A stretch of DNA of 64,000 bases from Dipteris shenzhenensis (lineage: Eukaryota > Polypodiophyta > Polypodiopsida > Gleicheniales): NCBI GenBank assembly GCA_047967505.1, contig CM106539.1; one strand, written 5' to 3'. The translations under genes and the position numbers were made by a program. Below the pieces are notes generated by a model, which did not search any database, was not told where the DNA came from, and worked only from the letters and a program-made list of their open reading frames with translations. Below are positions 9,651 through 19,531 of this stretch, in pieces; within the stretch, counting starts at the first letter, position 1, and every line of letters starts with the position of its first letter.

Positions 9651-10189
9651 TTACTCCTTCTTCCTCTCCCACTCCTATGCTTCCCCTAAACCCTTAGTTC
9701 CTCAACCCTTAATCTCCATGATCTACAAGGGAGACGATTTCTCCACCACCATGTTCTCTACTCTAAACCTTGGAACCTCTTCTAAACTTTGGAATGTCCT
9801 TCTAAACCTTGAAACTCCTTCTAACCTTGGAACTCCTTCTAAACCTTGGAATCTCCTTCTAACCATGGAACCTCTTTTAGACCTTGGAACCTCCTTCTAA
9901 ACTTTGGAACCCCCTTAAACTCCTCCTAAACCCTGCAACCCCCAATGAAGGAAAAAGCCTTCATTACCTCAACCATGATGATACACATTCCTTTTACACA
10001 TGCATGCACTATGTTTGCTTACCACATTTAAGCCTACATCTCTCATAGGAACATGATTCAAGGTCCTAAGCTACACATATACTAAAAACAACAACCTTGA
10101 TATATCTATAGGTGACAAAAAGCCTCGGAATCCTGCATACTGAGAATACCCTACTCTTCCTACAGAAGCTGTAGGAAAAAGCCAACGTT

Positions 10190-10210
10190 TAGCGTTGCTG
10201 CCGGGGAGAC
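10190..10210 (+). promoter_or_regulatory. Probable primer-binding site of the gypsy element
   Basis: AGCGTTGCTGCCGGGGAGA (10191-10209) begins three bases after the LTR end. It resembles the primer sites of plant Tat/Ogre-type elements, which pair with a tRNA 3' end. The tRNA was not verified. Confidence 0.55.
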
Positions 10211-10879
10211 TAGCGTCTCAAGTAATGAGTAAAACATACACAAGTATGTGTAAAAAACAAACTACTTCGAACTTTCATGAACATAATACTCAATGCCAAG
10301 GAGAGTAAAATTTTTTCCATTTCTAGCAAATATATCAACCCTAAGCATCAACCTTGGGTTACTACCTTAAGAAATTTTCTTTATTTCTTAAAAAGAAGCC
10401 ACTTGATAAACAATCAGGCTAGGTAGTGGACACGAATGTGTAGAGCTTGCAATTTTGATCATTTCACCTTGTTGAAGAAGAGCAAACCGAGCTAACCACC
10501 ATAAGAAGTTAAGGCTTGGGAAGAGTTTAGGGTTTAACTCTAAAACCTAAACCCATTTCCTATAAAAACCCACTCCACCCCTCATTCTTCATCTTTCACA
10601 TCTTGCCTCCATCCTCTCTTCCATTCCGAGCCTTACACAAGACACTCCTCCCTCTCCATCGACCACCACCCTACTCCCATCCTCACATGGTAAGTGATTT
10701 CGAGCCCATCTCGTAGCAGCAGCGATAAGCTAGCTATCCACCCACCATCCATTGGTCCTCAATAATCCCATTACATCATCGAGAAAGACTTGAGCGTTCA
10801 GGTGACCATCTGTTCCTCCCTTTAGATTTCTGTCAAAGTCTTTTGTTTTCTATCAAAGTTTTCCATCTGTCAAGTTTTT
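10211..10879 (+). other. Leader of the gypsy element, first part
   Basis: Non-coding leader between the PBS and the polypyrimidine tract. No gene is seen. It may include RNA packaging signals, but none can be pointed to. Confidence 0.45.
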
Positions 10880-11548
10880 TCTTTTTTCTTCTCCCCCTCC
10901 TCCATCTCCATCTCCCCCTCTACCCTCCCCTCCATCTTCACCACCCCCACCCCCTCCATTCCCCCCTCCCTTCCTCCATTTCCCCCTCCCCACCCCCTCC
11001 CTCCCTCCATTTCCCCCCCAACCTCCCCTCCATCTTCACCACCTCTTTTCCCCCCTCCCTCCCTCCATTCTCCCACCACCCCCCCTCCATCTCCACCACC
11101 CTTTCCCCCTTCCATGACCACCACCCCCCCTCCACCACCACCCCCTCCCCCCTTCCCCCCTCCATCTCCACCACCCCTTTTCTCAGCCCCTTCCCTCCAC
11201 CCCTCCCCCTCTACCACAACCCCCTTCCCCCCTCCCCCCCTCCATCTCCACCACCCCTTTTCTCTTTCAACCACCTCTGTCTTCCCTCCCCCCACCCCCC
11301 TCCATCTCCACCACCCCCTCCCTCCTCCCCCCCTCCATCTCCACCACCCCCTTCCACCACCACCACCACCCCCTCCTCCACCCCCCCCTCCCCCTTCCCC
11401 CCCCTCCATCTCCACCACCACTCCCTCACCCCCTTCATCACCCCCTTTTCCCCCACCCCCCCACCCCTTGTCCTCCCCCCCCCCCCTCTGTCTCTCTCTC
11501 TCTTTTTTCTCCCCCTCTCTCTCTCTCCCTCTCTCTCTCTTTCCCTCC

Positions 11549-11594
<46 letters not shown>

Positions 11595-11620
11595 CCCCCT
11601 CTCTCTCTCTGTTCCCCCCC

Positions 11621-11661
<41 letters not shown>

Positions 11662-11687
11662 CCCCTCTCTCTCTTTCCCTCCCCCCC

Positions 11688-11725
<38 letters not shown>

Positions 11726-11735
11726 ACCCCCCCTC
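10880..11735 (+). repeat. 860-bp polypyrimidine tract in the gypsy leader
   Basis: Almost uninterrupted C and T on the plus strand: first CCCCTCC/CCACC-type repeats, then (CT)n runs from about 11490. Several long frames on both strands (Pro/Ser/Leu-rich or Gly/Arg/Glu-rich) are artefacts of the composition. The tract lies between PBS and gag. Confidence 0.9.
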
Positions 11736-12790
11736 ATAGGCCACTCCCTACATTAACCTAAAAAAACCTAACCTACTAACTAAGCAAGGGCCTTAAGGCC
11801 CTTGTTGCTATGGACGATGGCGCGCTAGTGGCGCCCGCCCACCTGCCACGTCACCCCCTTACCCCTCCATAGCGCCCTCCTCCACACGCCCTCCTCCACA
11901 CTGCCCCCTTCCCCCTCCGCAACGCCCTCTACCTCCTGCATGCTGCCCTTACCCGCCCCTCCACCCTCCCCTCCCCTCCCCTCTATGCGACCCCCCCGCC
12001 GCCGCTGTGCGCAATCCCCCCCCCTAACGAATTATTTAAAAAAAAAAACCTAACCTAACCCTCCATCAAACCTTAGGTTAGTTTTAACCTAGGTTAGGTT
12101 AGATATTAAATAGGTTAGTTAGATTAACTTTAGGTTAGCTTTAACTTTAGTTAGGTTAGTTTAACTATTAGTTAGTTACACTAACTGGACATTTAGGTTA
12201 GGTGATTGTACTAGGTTAGCTCAACTAATTGTGGTTAGTTAGCTGCAGTCAGTCTAACTATAACTAGGTTAGACTAACTATTACGCATCTAACTAGATAG
12301 TTAGGTTAGTTAGACTAATTGGGACAGTTAGGTCAACTACACTAGGTCAGTTACTACCCCTGAATTAGACTTAAAGCCCATTCACACCAAACCTTAAGAC
12401 TAAGACCCCCCCCCCAAAAAGGCCAAATTTACCCCTACTTTAATCCCTCATAACTCATCCGTTTGGGACCCAAAATGGACCCCGTTTGCACCTATATTTC
12501 ACACACAGAAACACCAGGCTATGGTGTATTTTTCTAGCCCATTGCACACCATTTAGGCATCCCTATCACTCGCTCATTTGTGCCCCCGTGTGGGCCTCAT
12601 TTTGCACAAATTTGCTCGTATCTTCACGTGTGACCTCTGATTAATGATCTGTCTGCATCGGCACATTTCCCTACACACGTAGGACAATGTTAGGCACATT
12701 ATTAACACAATGGTCCCTACACAAACTAACACCACTCTAACCCTCCCAACAAAATTGCATCCACACCCGCACTTGTAGTAGAGACACCCT
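11736..12790 (+). other. Leader of the gypsy element, second part, with TTAGGTTAG-rich stretch
   Basis: A GC-rich block (about 11800-12020) is followed by many AACCTAACC, TTAGGTTAG and TAACTA units (12030-12350) in both orientations, able to form hairpins. From 12360 to gag there is ordinary sequence with no gene. The units are not regular plant telomere repeats. Confidence 0.55.
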
Positions 12791-14409
12791 TTGCAAATCT
12801 CACCCAATCTGCATGCAGCTACGTTTCAGCCAATGCCTTCGACTCCAATGTTCACCACATCTGCATACAACTCCATTGCAACCACTGCCTCTGACATCCT
12901 CTACCCTGAATCCCCCCCTAAAATTCAATCACTCCCTTTGACTCCTCCACGCCACAATATGGCTGGACATCTTTGCGACAAAGATGGGGATATCAACCTT
13001 GATATAGAGGCTGACAATTTCTTTAATCAAAGAAATAATAACACTCAAGGCAGGCGCCCCTTGGGAAAATTGGAACTTCCCAAATATAATGGTAGGGGAG
13101 ATCTAGCCCAATTCCTCCAGCATTTTGATGCTACAGCAAGGCAGGCGCCCTTGGGAAAACTAGAACTTTCCAAATATAATGGTAGGGGAGATCCAATCCG
13201 ATTCCTCCAGCATTTTGATGCCGCATGCTGCGCAAGTGGAGATCAATCCCATGAAACCAAGGTGGCTTGGTTTACCATGGCCTTAACTGATGAAGCGTCT
13301 GAATGGTACCTAGACCTTCTAGTGGAAGAGTGCACCACATGGGACGTACTTCAAATAGAATTTAAACGATGCTTTCAAATGGAGAGGCTACAAGATGATC
13401 TCGCTCTCCAACTAAGTAAGATCGAACAAGGCCGTTGAGAAGATGTACGCACATACTTGGGTAAGATGAAAAGATTAATCGCCAAATATGTCCCATGCCC
13501 AGATGCAAAGTACCTCACGGCATGGTTCATTGCAAGACTAAGAAAAAAAATCCGAAAGGATATGAAAAAGATAAGCAGCTATATGAAACGTTTAGTGCTA
13601 CTCATGCAGCATCGACTGACATAGAGGATGGCATGACCGACTTAGACACTAGCAGTGATGGTGATAGATCTAGTACATGAGATAAGCGCTTGAAAAAAGG
13701 CAAATCCAAGTCCATTGCCGAAACATCAAATAAAGATCGCCTAGAGGCCATGACGATGAAGTTGAAAGAAGGCATGATGCAAGCCATGGAACAAAAACTT
13801 TACTTGTCTCAGCCGCCAACTCAGACATATCCATGGTGAGAAAATGTCTGGTGTCCACACTGCATGGCCAATCATATAGCAAATGAGTGCCTGGTCCTAA
13901 GATCTAGGACCACTGCACAAGCGAATCCACTGCCAAGGTTGTGGTGCCATATCTACATCATCGGTGGCCATGATGAAAACAGTTGCATCTTCAACATGCG
14001 CAACAACCCACCTCAACCTCAACAATACCAAGTGGCACCCATGCCAGTGTACAGGCAACCGGCACTTACACAAGCGCCCCCAGCTTTGAGGCTAAATCTT
14101 GTTCCCGTTCGGACACAAGTCCCACAACTACTCAGGAATACAAATCCACGACCATATCCAACAGCACCAAATCTATCTCCTCAGGCAGTTCCAATACATC
14201 AATTACAAGCCGAGGAAGTAGACTCATCATTTGAGTATGAAATAGAGTACCTAGTGTACTATGTAGAAGGTGCAGAGGATCTAATACCAATTTATGCAAA
14301 TCACCCTCATCATGGTAACCCCACTACATTCCAACCACTCTATAGAGATTGTGGCATAGGACATGCCTGTATGGATTGTCCCATGAATCACACAACAAGT
14401 AGAGGTTAA
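12791..14409 (+). pseudogene. Gypsy Gag with decayed zinc knuckles
   Basis: Gag forms the virus-like particle of the element. The N-terminal part (12791-13438) has the retrotransposon Gag core (DEASEWYLDLLVEECTTW, then EFKRCFQMER). It stops at TGA (13436), a probable CGA change. After a frame change near 13540-13590 the frame continues to 14409. CCHC-like units are seen as WCPHCMANHIANEC (about 13855-13895), CHIYIIGGHDENSC (second Cys replaced by Tyr) and DCGIGHACMDC (about 14345-14385), so up to three knuckles were present. A segment encoding PLGKLEL, YNGRGD and FLQHFDA is tandemly duplicated. Confidence 0.75.
13047..13227 (+). repeat. About 90-bp tandem duplication inside gag
   Basis: AAGGCAGGCGCCC at 13047 recurs at 13138. 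The two units stay over 85% alike and both read LGKLEL, KYNGRGD, FLQHFDA. A one-base difference in the C-run makes the offset 91 then 90 bp, so the reading frame is kept overall. Confidence 0.8.
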
Positions 14410-14756
14410 GCCTGATGTCCCAATCGGCATCATTGGGGTGGACCATCAAAGTCTGGGTCCGGCAAGTGTAATATCACAACCTGTTAATGTAATTACATGC
14501 CAATAGAAAGAGGCCACCAAGGACCCTAACATTCAAATCCAACCAAAGCGACTTCTTAAAAAGAAAGCACAAGTGCCTCTACCTCCACTAAGTAATGAGC
14601 AACTGATCCACATCAACTCCTAAGCCTCAAATAAAAGAAGCTCCATACCCAAATACAGAGGTGGAGAAGGCTCATTTTCAGGCACTTCAACAATGGGTAC
14701 AAAAGGAACAAGCTCAATTTGAGGCTGAGAAACAAGCTTAAGACCCAATCCATGAC
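14410..14756 (+). pseudogene. Gag-pol junction region, frame broken
   Basis: Coding-like sequence continues in another frame (PDVPIGIIGVDHQSLGPASV, then KDPNIQIQPKRLLKK), interrupted by TAG where CAG is likely and by TAA. It links gag to protease. Confidence 0.45.
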
Positions 14757-15517
14757 TTGGCCCCACAAAGTATTAATACTCTACCCGAGCCTCTGTTCCA
14801 ACAACAGACTCCACAACATAATGTACCACCATGTCAACTTGAAGGAGCCACACTCTCTAGCATCCTGAGTTGCCCTGTGTCAATTCCCATTGGAATCCTC
14901 CTACAAAATTGTCCCAATCTTTGGGAGAGTTTCAAAGGATGGATTGAACTTGCAAATCCCCCTCCACCTATGAACGATGAAGATATCCCTGTGCGGATGG
15001 GTGAGAGAGATGACATCCGCAACATTACTGTGCCTTTGATCCACAAGGCATATAATGAAGTCCAAGCCATAGTAGATGGTGGAGTAGATGTAAATGACCT
15101 ATCAAAGAAGCTCTACGAAGAATGGGGTCTCCCACCAATGCAAAAGGCTAATTTCAACATATGCCTTGTCAATGATTCACGGGCTAAACCCTTGGGAATA
15201 GTAAATGACGTGTCCACAAAGATCGCAGGAGTCCGCTTTTCCCTTCAATTCACAATCTTGCATCTCCCCAAAAAATCCTATCAAATCTTACCGGGACGTC
15301 CTTGGTTATGGGAAGCATCAATCCTCCATGACTGGGGAACTGATAGACTAACAATTTAGAATCCTGACACCGTAGTCAAGTTGAATGTGGGAATAGGAGC
15401 TATAAAACCAATTGTGCCTAGAGAATTGGATGACACCTCTTCCACGACAAGCAAATCAACTCCCTTGCAACAGCATGCCATAGCGGGTGACTCACAAAGC
15501 AATGTCAATAACTAAAC
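14757..15517 (+). pseudogene. Gypsy protease
   Basis: The retroviral-type aspartic protease that would cut the Gag-Pol precursor. The frame contains AIVDGGVDVNDLSKKLYEEW, where D-G-G stands at the position of the usual D-S/T-G. It is followed by the flap-like KPLGIVNDVSTKIAGV and the closing LPGRPWLWEASILHDWG motif of this clade. The frame ends in TAG at 15357 (a probable CAG) but continues beyond it. The start at 14757 is only the first open codon; the mature protein would be cut from a polyprotein. Confidence 0.7.
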
Positions 15518-16478
15518 ATTGGCAACCATCGACAACTACCATTCATTAGACCCCATCTTCTCACAGATAGATGCTAAGGCACTACAGGTAGATCCTCCAC
15601 TCACACATGAAGAACCAATCGATCTAGAGATGCCATTCTTTATGGCTGACCTTGAGTGGAATAATGAACCTGAAGAAGGTACCCATACCAATGATGACTC
15701 AGATTTTCCTTGGGACATTGAAACAAAGGCTGAGAATGCTGAAATTGAAGATCAAATCTTTGATAATGACTTAGCCATTCTGCATGCCCTAATGGCAGTC
15801 GAACTCCCAAAAGTTGAACCTCCAAATTTGAATAACAGCAGAAGATCCCGCAAGAAAGCTGAAGGAGGAAATCGCAGAAAAGCCAAGAACACTTCAATGA
15901 ATTCGAAAGAGTTCAAACAAGGATCGTCAAATTGTACCTTGCAAAGCCAGCTCCCTCAAAATCAGAACCACCACCTCTTAAATGGTCCCCTGAGGGACTA
16001 AAAGGAGTATGCACAGCAAATGAACCCTTACTTAGAAACACCATACTAGTGGAAAAGTTACCCCATAGTTCCCAACGTAAGAAGTTTCAAAAATATAAGC
16101 CACATGTGTGGATGAAGCTCGATCAAGAGACTTCAGAAAAAGAAAGCAAAGAAGAGCCTAACAAATTGGTAAATGCAACTATGCCACCCAGTGCACATGG
16201 CACATGTCAGGCTAGTTCAACACCATCAAAGGCCGATCTTCGAGAAGTGCCGAAATACTTCAAGAATTACACAAGTGGCAGTGCGCCAATAGCAATGCTA
16301 AGAGCACTAAGAGAATCTGAAGTTCAAGAAACTGATAGCATTGGAGAAATTCCAATCTATGAGGGACTGGTAAAAACATGCACAATAAACCTCGCCCTTG
16401 AAGGGGAGGAAGAAAAAACTGGCTTTCATTGGGAAATAGCTTCAACAAGAAGATGAAACCAAACTCAAAGCACTCCTA
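15518..16478 (+). pseudogene. Linker between protease and RT
   Basis: Acidic, low-complexity coding sequence (for example DIETKAENAEIEDQIFDND, 15519-16001) continuing in a second frame (15932-16456: PPLKWSPEGLKG, then YFKNYTSGSAPIAMLRALRE). A linker with charged residues is usual before RT in large plant gypsy elements. One frameshift and a stop break it. Confidence 0.55.
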
Positions 16479-17536
16479 ATGGAATACCATGACTGCCTAG
16501 CATGGTCATACAAAGAGATGAAAGGAATTTCACCAGACGTGGTAGTACACATAATACCTATAAAGGAAGGTGCTCACCCTAAGGTATGTGGACCTTACCA
16601 TACAAATCCTAAATATGGCACCATAGTTTATGATGAGCTGGAAAAACTCCTAGATGCCAGATTCATCTATGAGATAGAGCACATTGATTGGGTTTCACCC
16701 ATCGTCATTGTGCCTAAATGCAACAAGAAGCTCAGAATATGCGTAAACTTAAAAAATGTGAATGCCGCCACAATTATGGATCACTATCCTCTACCCTTAA
16801 CAGAAATAGTGTTGGAAAAGGTGGCACTCTCCGAAATATATAGCTTCTTGGATGGCTTCAGTGGCTATAACCAAGTGCAAATTGCTCCTAAAGACTAATC
16901 AAAAACAACATTTGCTATAGAATGGGGTATTTTTGCATATAGAGTCATGCCATTTGGCCTTTGTAATGCCCCAACCACATTCCAGCGAGTCATGTTCACA
17001 GCTTTCAAGTCATTTCTGAATAAGTTTTTACAGGTGTTCTTGGATGATTTATGCATCCATTCAAACAAAAAAGACCACTTCAAATGTCTTAAAGCAGTAC
17101 TAATCAAATGCAGGGAGTATGGCATCTCCCTAAAATCCAACAAAATGCCAGTTCATGGTCACCCACGGAGTCGTTTTGGGACACCGTCTCTCAACATGGG
17201 ATTGCAACTGACACAGACAAAATCAAAATCATCATGGAATTGCCCCCTCCTACAAATTCCAAAGGTGTACAGGTCTTTATGGGACATGCCAGCTATTATA
17301 GAAGATTTATATTGCGGTATGCCATCATATCTAGACCACTTTACAAATTATTAGTGGAATTATTATGGACTGAAGAGTGTGACCAAGCCTTTGAGCTTTT
17401 AAAGTGGTGCCTAATCACAGCACCCATCCTTATATCTCCCAATTGGGATATTGATATTAAGTATGCAATTGGGAGTGTACTTTGTCAACCGGGTGAACAT
17501 AGGAAAGACTACGCATTCTACTTTGCCAGTCAATAA
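16479..17536 (+). pseudogene. Gypsy reverse transcriptase and start of RNase H
   Basis: RT copies element RNA to DNA. Recognisable blocks are WVSPIVIVPKCNKKLRICVN, DHYPLPLTEIVLEKV, SFLDGFSGYNQVQIAP, MPFGLCNAPTTFQRVM and VFLDDLCIHS, where FLDD stands for the catalytic Y/F-x-D-D. TAA at 16897 interrupts a Gln codon. A frameshift near 17130 moves the reading frame; from 17108 the continuation is HASYYRRFILRYAIISRPLY, then AIGSVLCQPGEH of RNase H. The TAA at 17534 again replaces a likely CAA. Confidence 0.9.
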
Positions 17537-19153
17537 CTCAATGATGTAGAGATCAACTATACCACCACAGAAAGAGAAGCCCTAGCAATGGTGTATAGTG
17601 TAAAGAAATTTTGGCACTATCTATTGGCAAATGATTTTGTCTTCTACACTGACCATCAAGTATTACTTTATCTTGTGAACCGTTTGTGTACAATAGGAAG
17701 AATAACCAGGTGGCTCCTCTTGCTTCAAGAATTCAACTTCAAAATAGTGGTCCGCAAAGGTGCCCAACACTATATTGCCGATCACATGTCTTGTGTCAAG
17801 TCGGGAGAAGAAGCCACTGGAGTAGAAGACGACTTACCAAATGCCACACTATTTCAAATAGATGCTATTCTAGAGTGGTGTGGAGATATCATTGGGTACT
17901 TAATGGCAAGAAGACCACCCCCTAAAATGAAAGTAGTCGATGCTAGAAAATTGATTCTAAAGGCTGCACCCTATCAACTCATTGCAGGACAATTGTACAA
18001 GATGGGCAAGGACCAGATATTAAGAAGATGTGTAATGCCTCATGAGATCATGCCAATCCTGAGTGAAGTCCATGAAGGCATTGCAGGAGGACACTTCCAA
18101 GGGGAAGCCACAGTAAGAAAAGTTCTCCTCGTGGGCTACTGGTGGCCAACACTATGGGCAGATGCCTATGAATATGTAAAAGGCTGTGATGTATGCCAAC
18201 GGACTACTAAACCACAACACAAAGACTTCAATCCCCTAACAACAGTTGTTGCACAAAAACCATTTGAAAAATGGGGGATTGACTATGTGGGTCCCATACA
18301 TCCAACAGCAAAAGGAACACAAGCACACTACATCATTATGGCCACTGATTACTTTACAAGATGGGCCGAAGCTAAAGCAGTCAGGAGATTCTTATACAAA
18401 AATGTGATCACCCGATTCAGATGCCCCATTGAAATTGTGTCAGATAGAGGCACACATTTTGTCAATGAGGTAATCCAAGAACTCTTGTCTGGCTTCATGG
18501 TAATCCATAGAAAAAGCACACCCTACTACCCCCAAGGGAATGGACAGGCCGAATCCACCAACAAAATAATATGCATTATCCTCACCAAGGTGGTAGAACC
18601 ACATCGTTCTGATTGGGCAGAGAAACTGAATGCAACCTTATGGGCATACAAAACCACAATCAAGGTTAGTATAGGGAACACACCTTTTCAATTGGTGTAC
18701 GGCCTTGAAGCTGTGGTCCCACTAGAATTTGTAATACCGAGCCTATGCATAGCAGTATAGGAATGCATGGGAGACCATGAATCCTTGAAAGAAAGGCTCT
18801 ATTAGTTGGAAAAGCATACTGAGACAAGACTAGTCACCTACCATGCCATGACAACAGAAAAATGCAGAAGAAAGGCATGGTTTGACAGAAATCTTAAAGC
18901 TAAAGACATCAAGGAAGGCGACTTAGTCCTGTTATACAATGCCAAAGTACACAAGGGGAAACTAAAGTATCTAGGTCAAGGACCATACCGAGTACGAAAG
19001 ATGAATCCCATCAGAGCTGTACTACTAGAAACATTGGATGGAGTCCAATTCAACACAACAATAAACGAGAGTCGACTAAAGTGCTACTACATCAACATGC
19101 AAACCATCCCCAACAAAAACAAAGATTTGGGAAACCAAGTCTTCCTTAGTTAG
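17537..19153 (+). pseudogene. Gypsy RNase H end and integrase
   Basis: RNase H continues (TTEREALAMVYSVKKFWHYL, YTDHQVLLYLVNR) and integrase follows in the same frame. The N-terminal HHCC zinc site is HEGIAGGHFQ to CDVCQ (about 18071-18200). The catalytic triad is D in GIDYVGP (18281), D in VSDRGTHF (18443) and E in GQAESTNK (18551), giving exact D-35-E spacing. The C-terminal GPY module (LKYLGQGPYRVRKM) lies at 18965-19003. TAG codons at 18758 and 18803 replace probable Gln codons; otherwise 390 codons from 17588 are open. No chromodomain follows. Confidence 0.9.
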
Positions 19154-19531
19154 GATTAGATTGTATCATGAGCACTCACTTGCATATGTACGTCTTCGCA
19201 CATATAGGTAGCATCAATCGATTTTAACGTAGGGCTCAAAAGTGATGCCTGAGTTCTAGCTGCCCTATGAAAATCCCAAAAAAAAAAAAAAGAAGAAGCA
19301 TATAGTTAGTCCCTACCTAGCTCTCTATTAGGTCACATGCATTCACCGCTTTCACTTAGACACATAGATGATTGCATGAATAATTGTACCACACACTTTC
19401 ATTCCACACTCTCAAAGCATGTATAAAAATAAGATCTCTCACACATACACAGAAAGGTCATACCAGCATGCCAACCAATCTAATGATGATCAATGGTACA
19501 CCACATGTACATGGTTGCAGGTTCAGAAAAG
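19154..19531 (+). other. Spacer between integrase and ORF3
   Basis: No gene is seen. It has an A-run at about 19270-19284 and could hold a promoter or splice signal for ORF3, but nothing can be shown. Confidence 0.4.

Larger units (their letters stand above)
8885..10187 (+). repeat. 5' LTR of the gypsy element (1303 bp)
   Basis: Begins TGTTGTCTCTATGCCAACAT and ends GCCAACG, where the 3' LTR has GCCAACA; the terminal CA has become CG here. In order it holds the 13-bp minisatellite, a TATAAATA box, CTC-rich tracts and repeated CTTGGAACCTCC-like units. It is about 110 bp shorter than the 3' LTR, mainly through fewer minisatellite units. Confidence 0.92.

Noticed and set aside
10843-11761. Long Pro/Ser/Leu-rich frame (298 codons) and its Gly/Arg/Glu-rich antisense frames
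   Set aside because: Produced by the polypyrimidine tract; no domain, and all frames on both strands are open for the same reason.
12030-12350. Interstitial telomere repeats
   Set aside because: Units are TTAGGTTAG and similar in mixed orientation, not runs of the plant repeat TTTAGGG.
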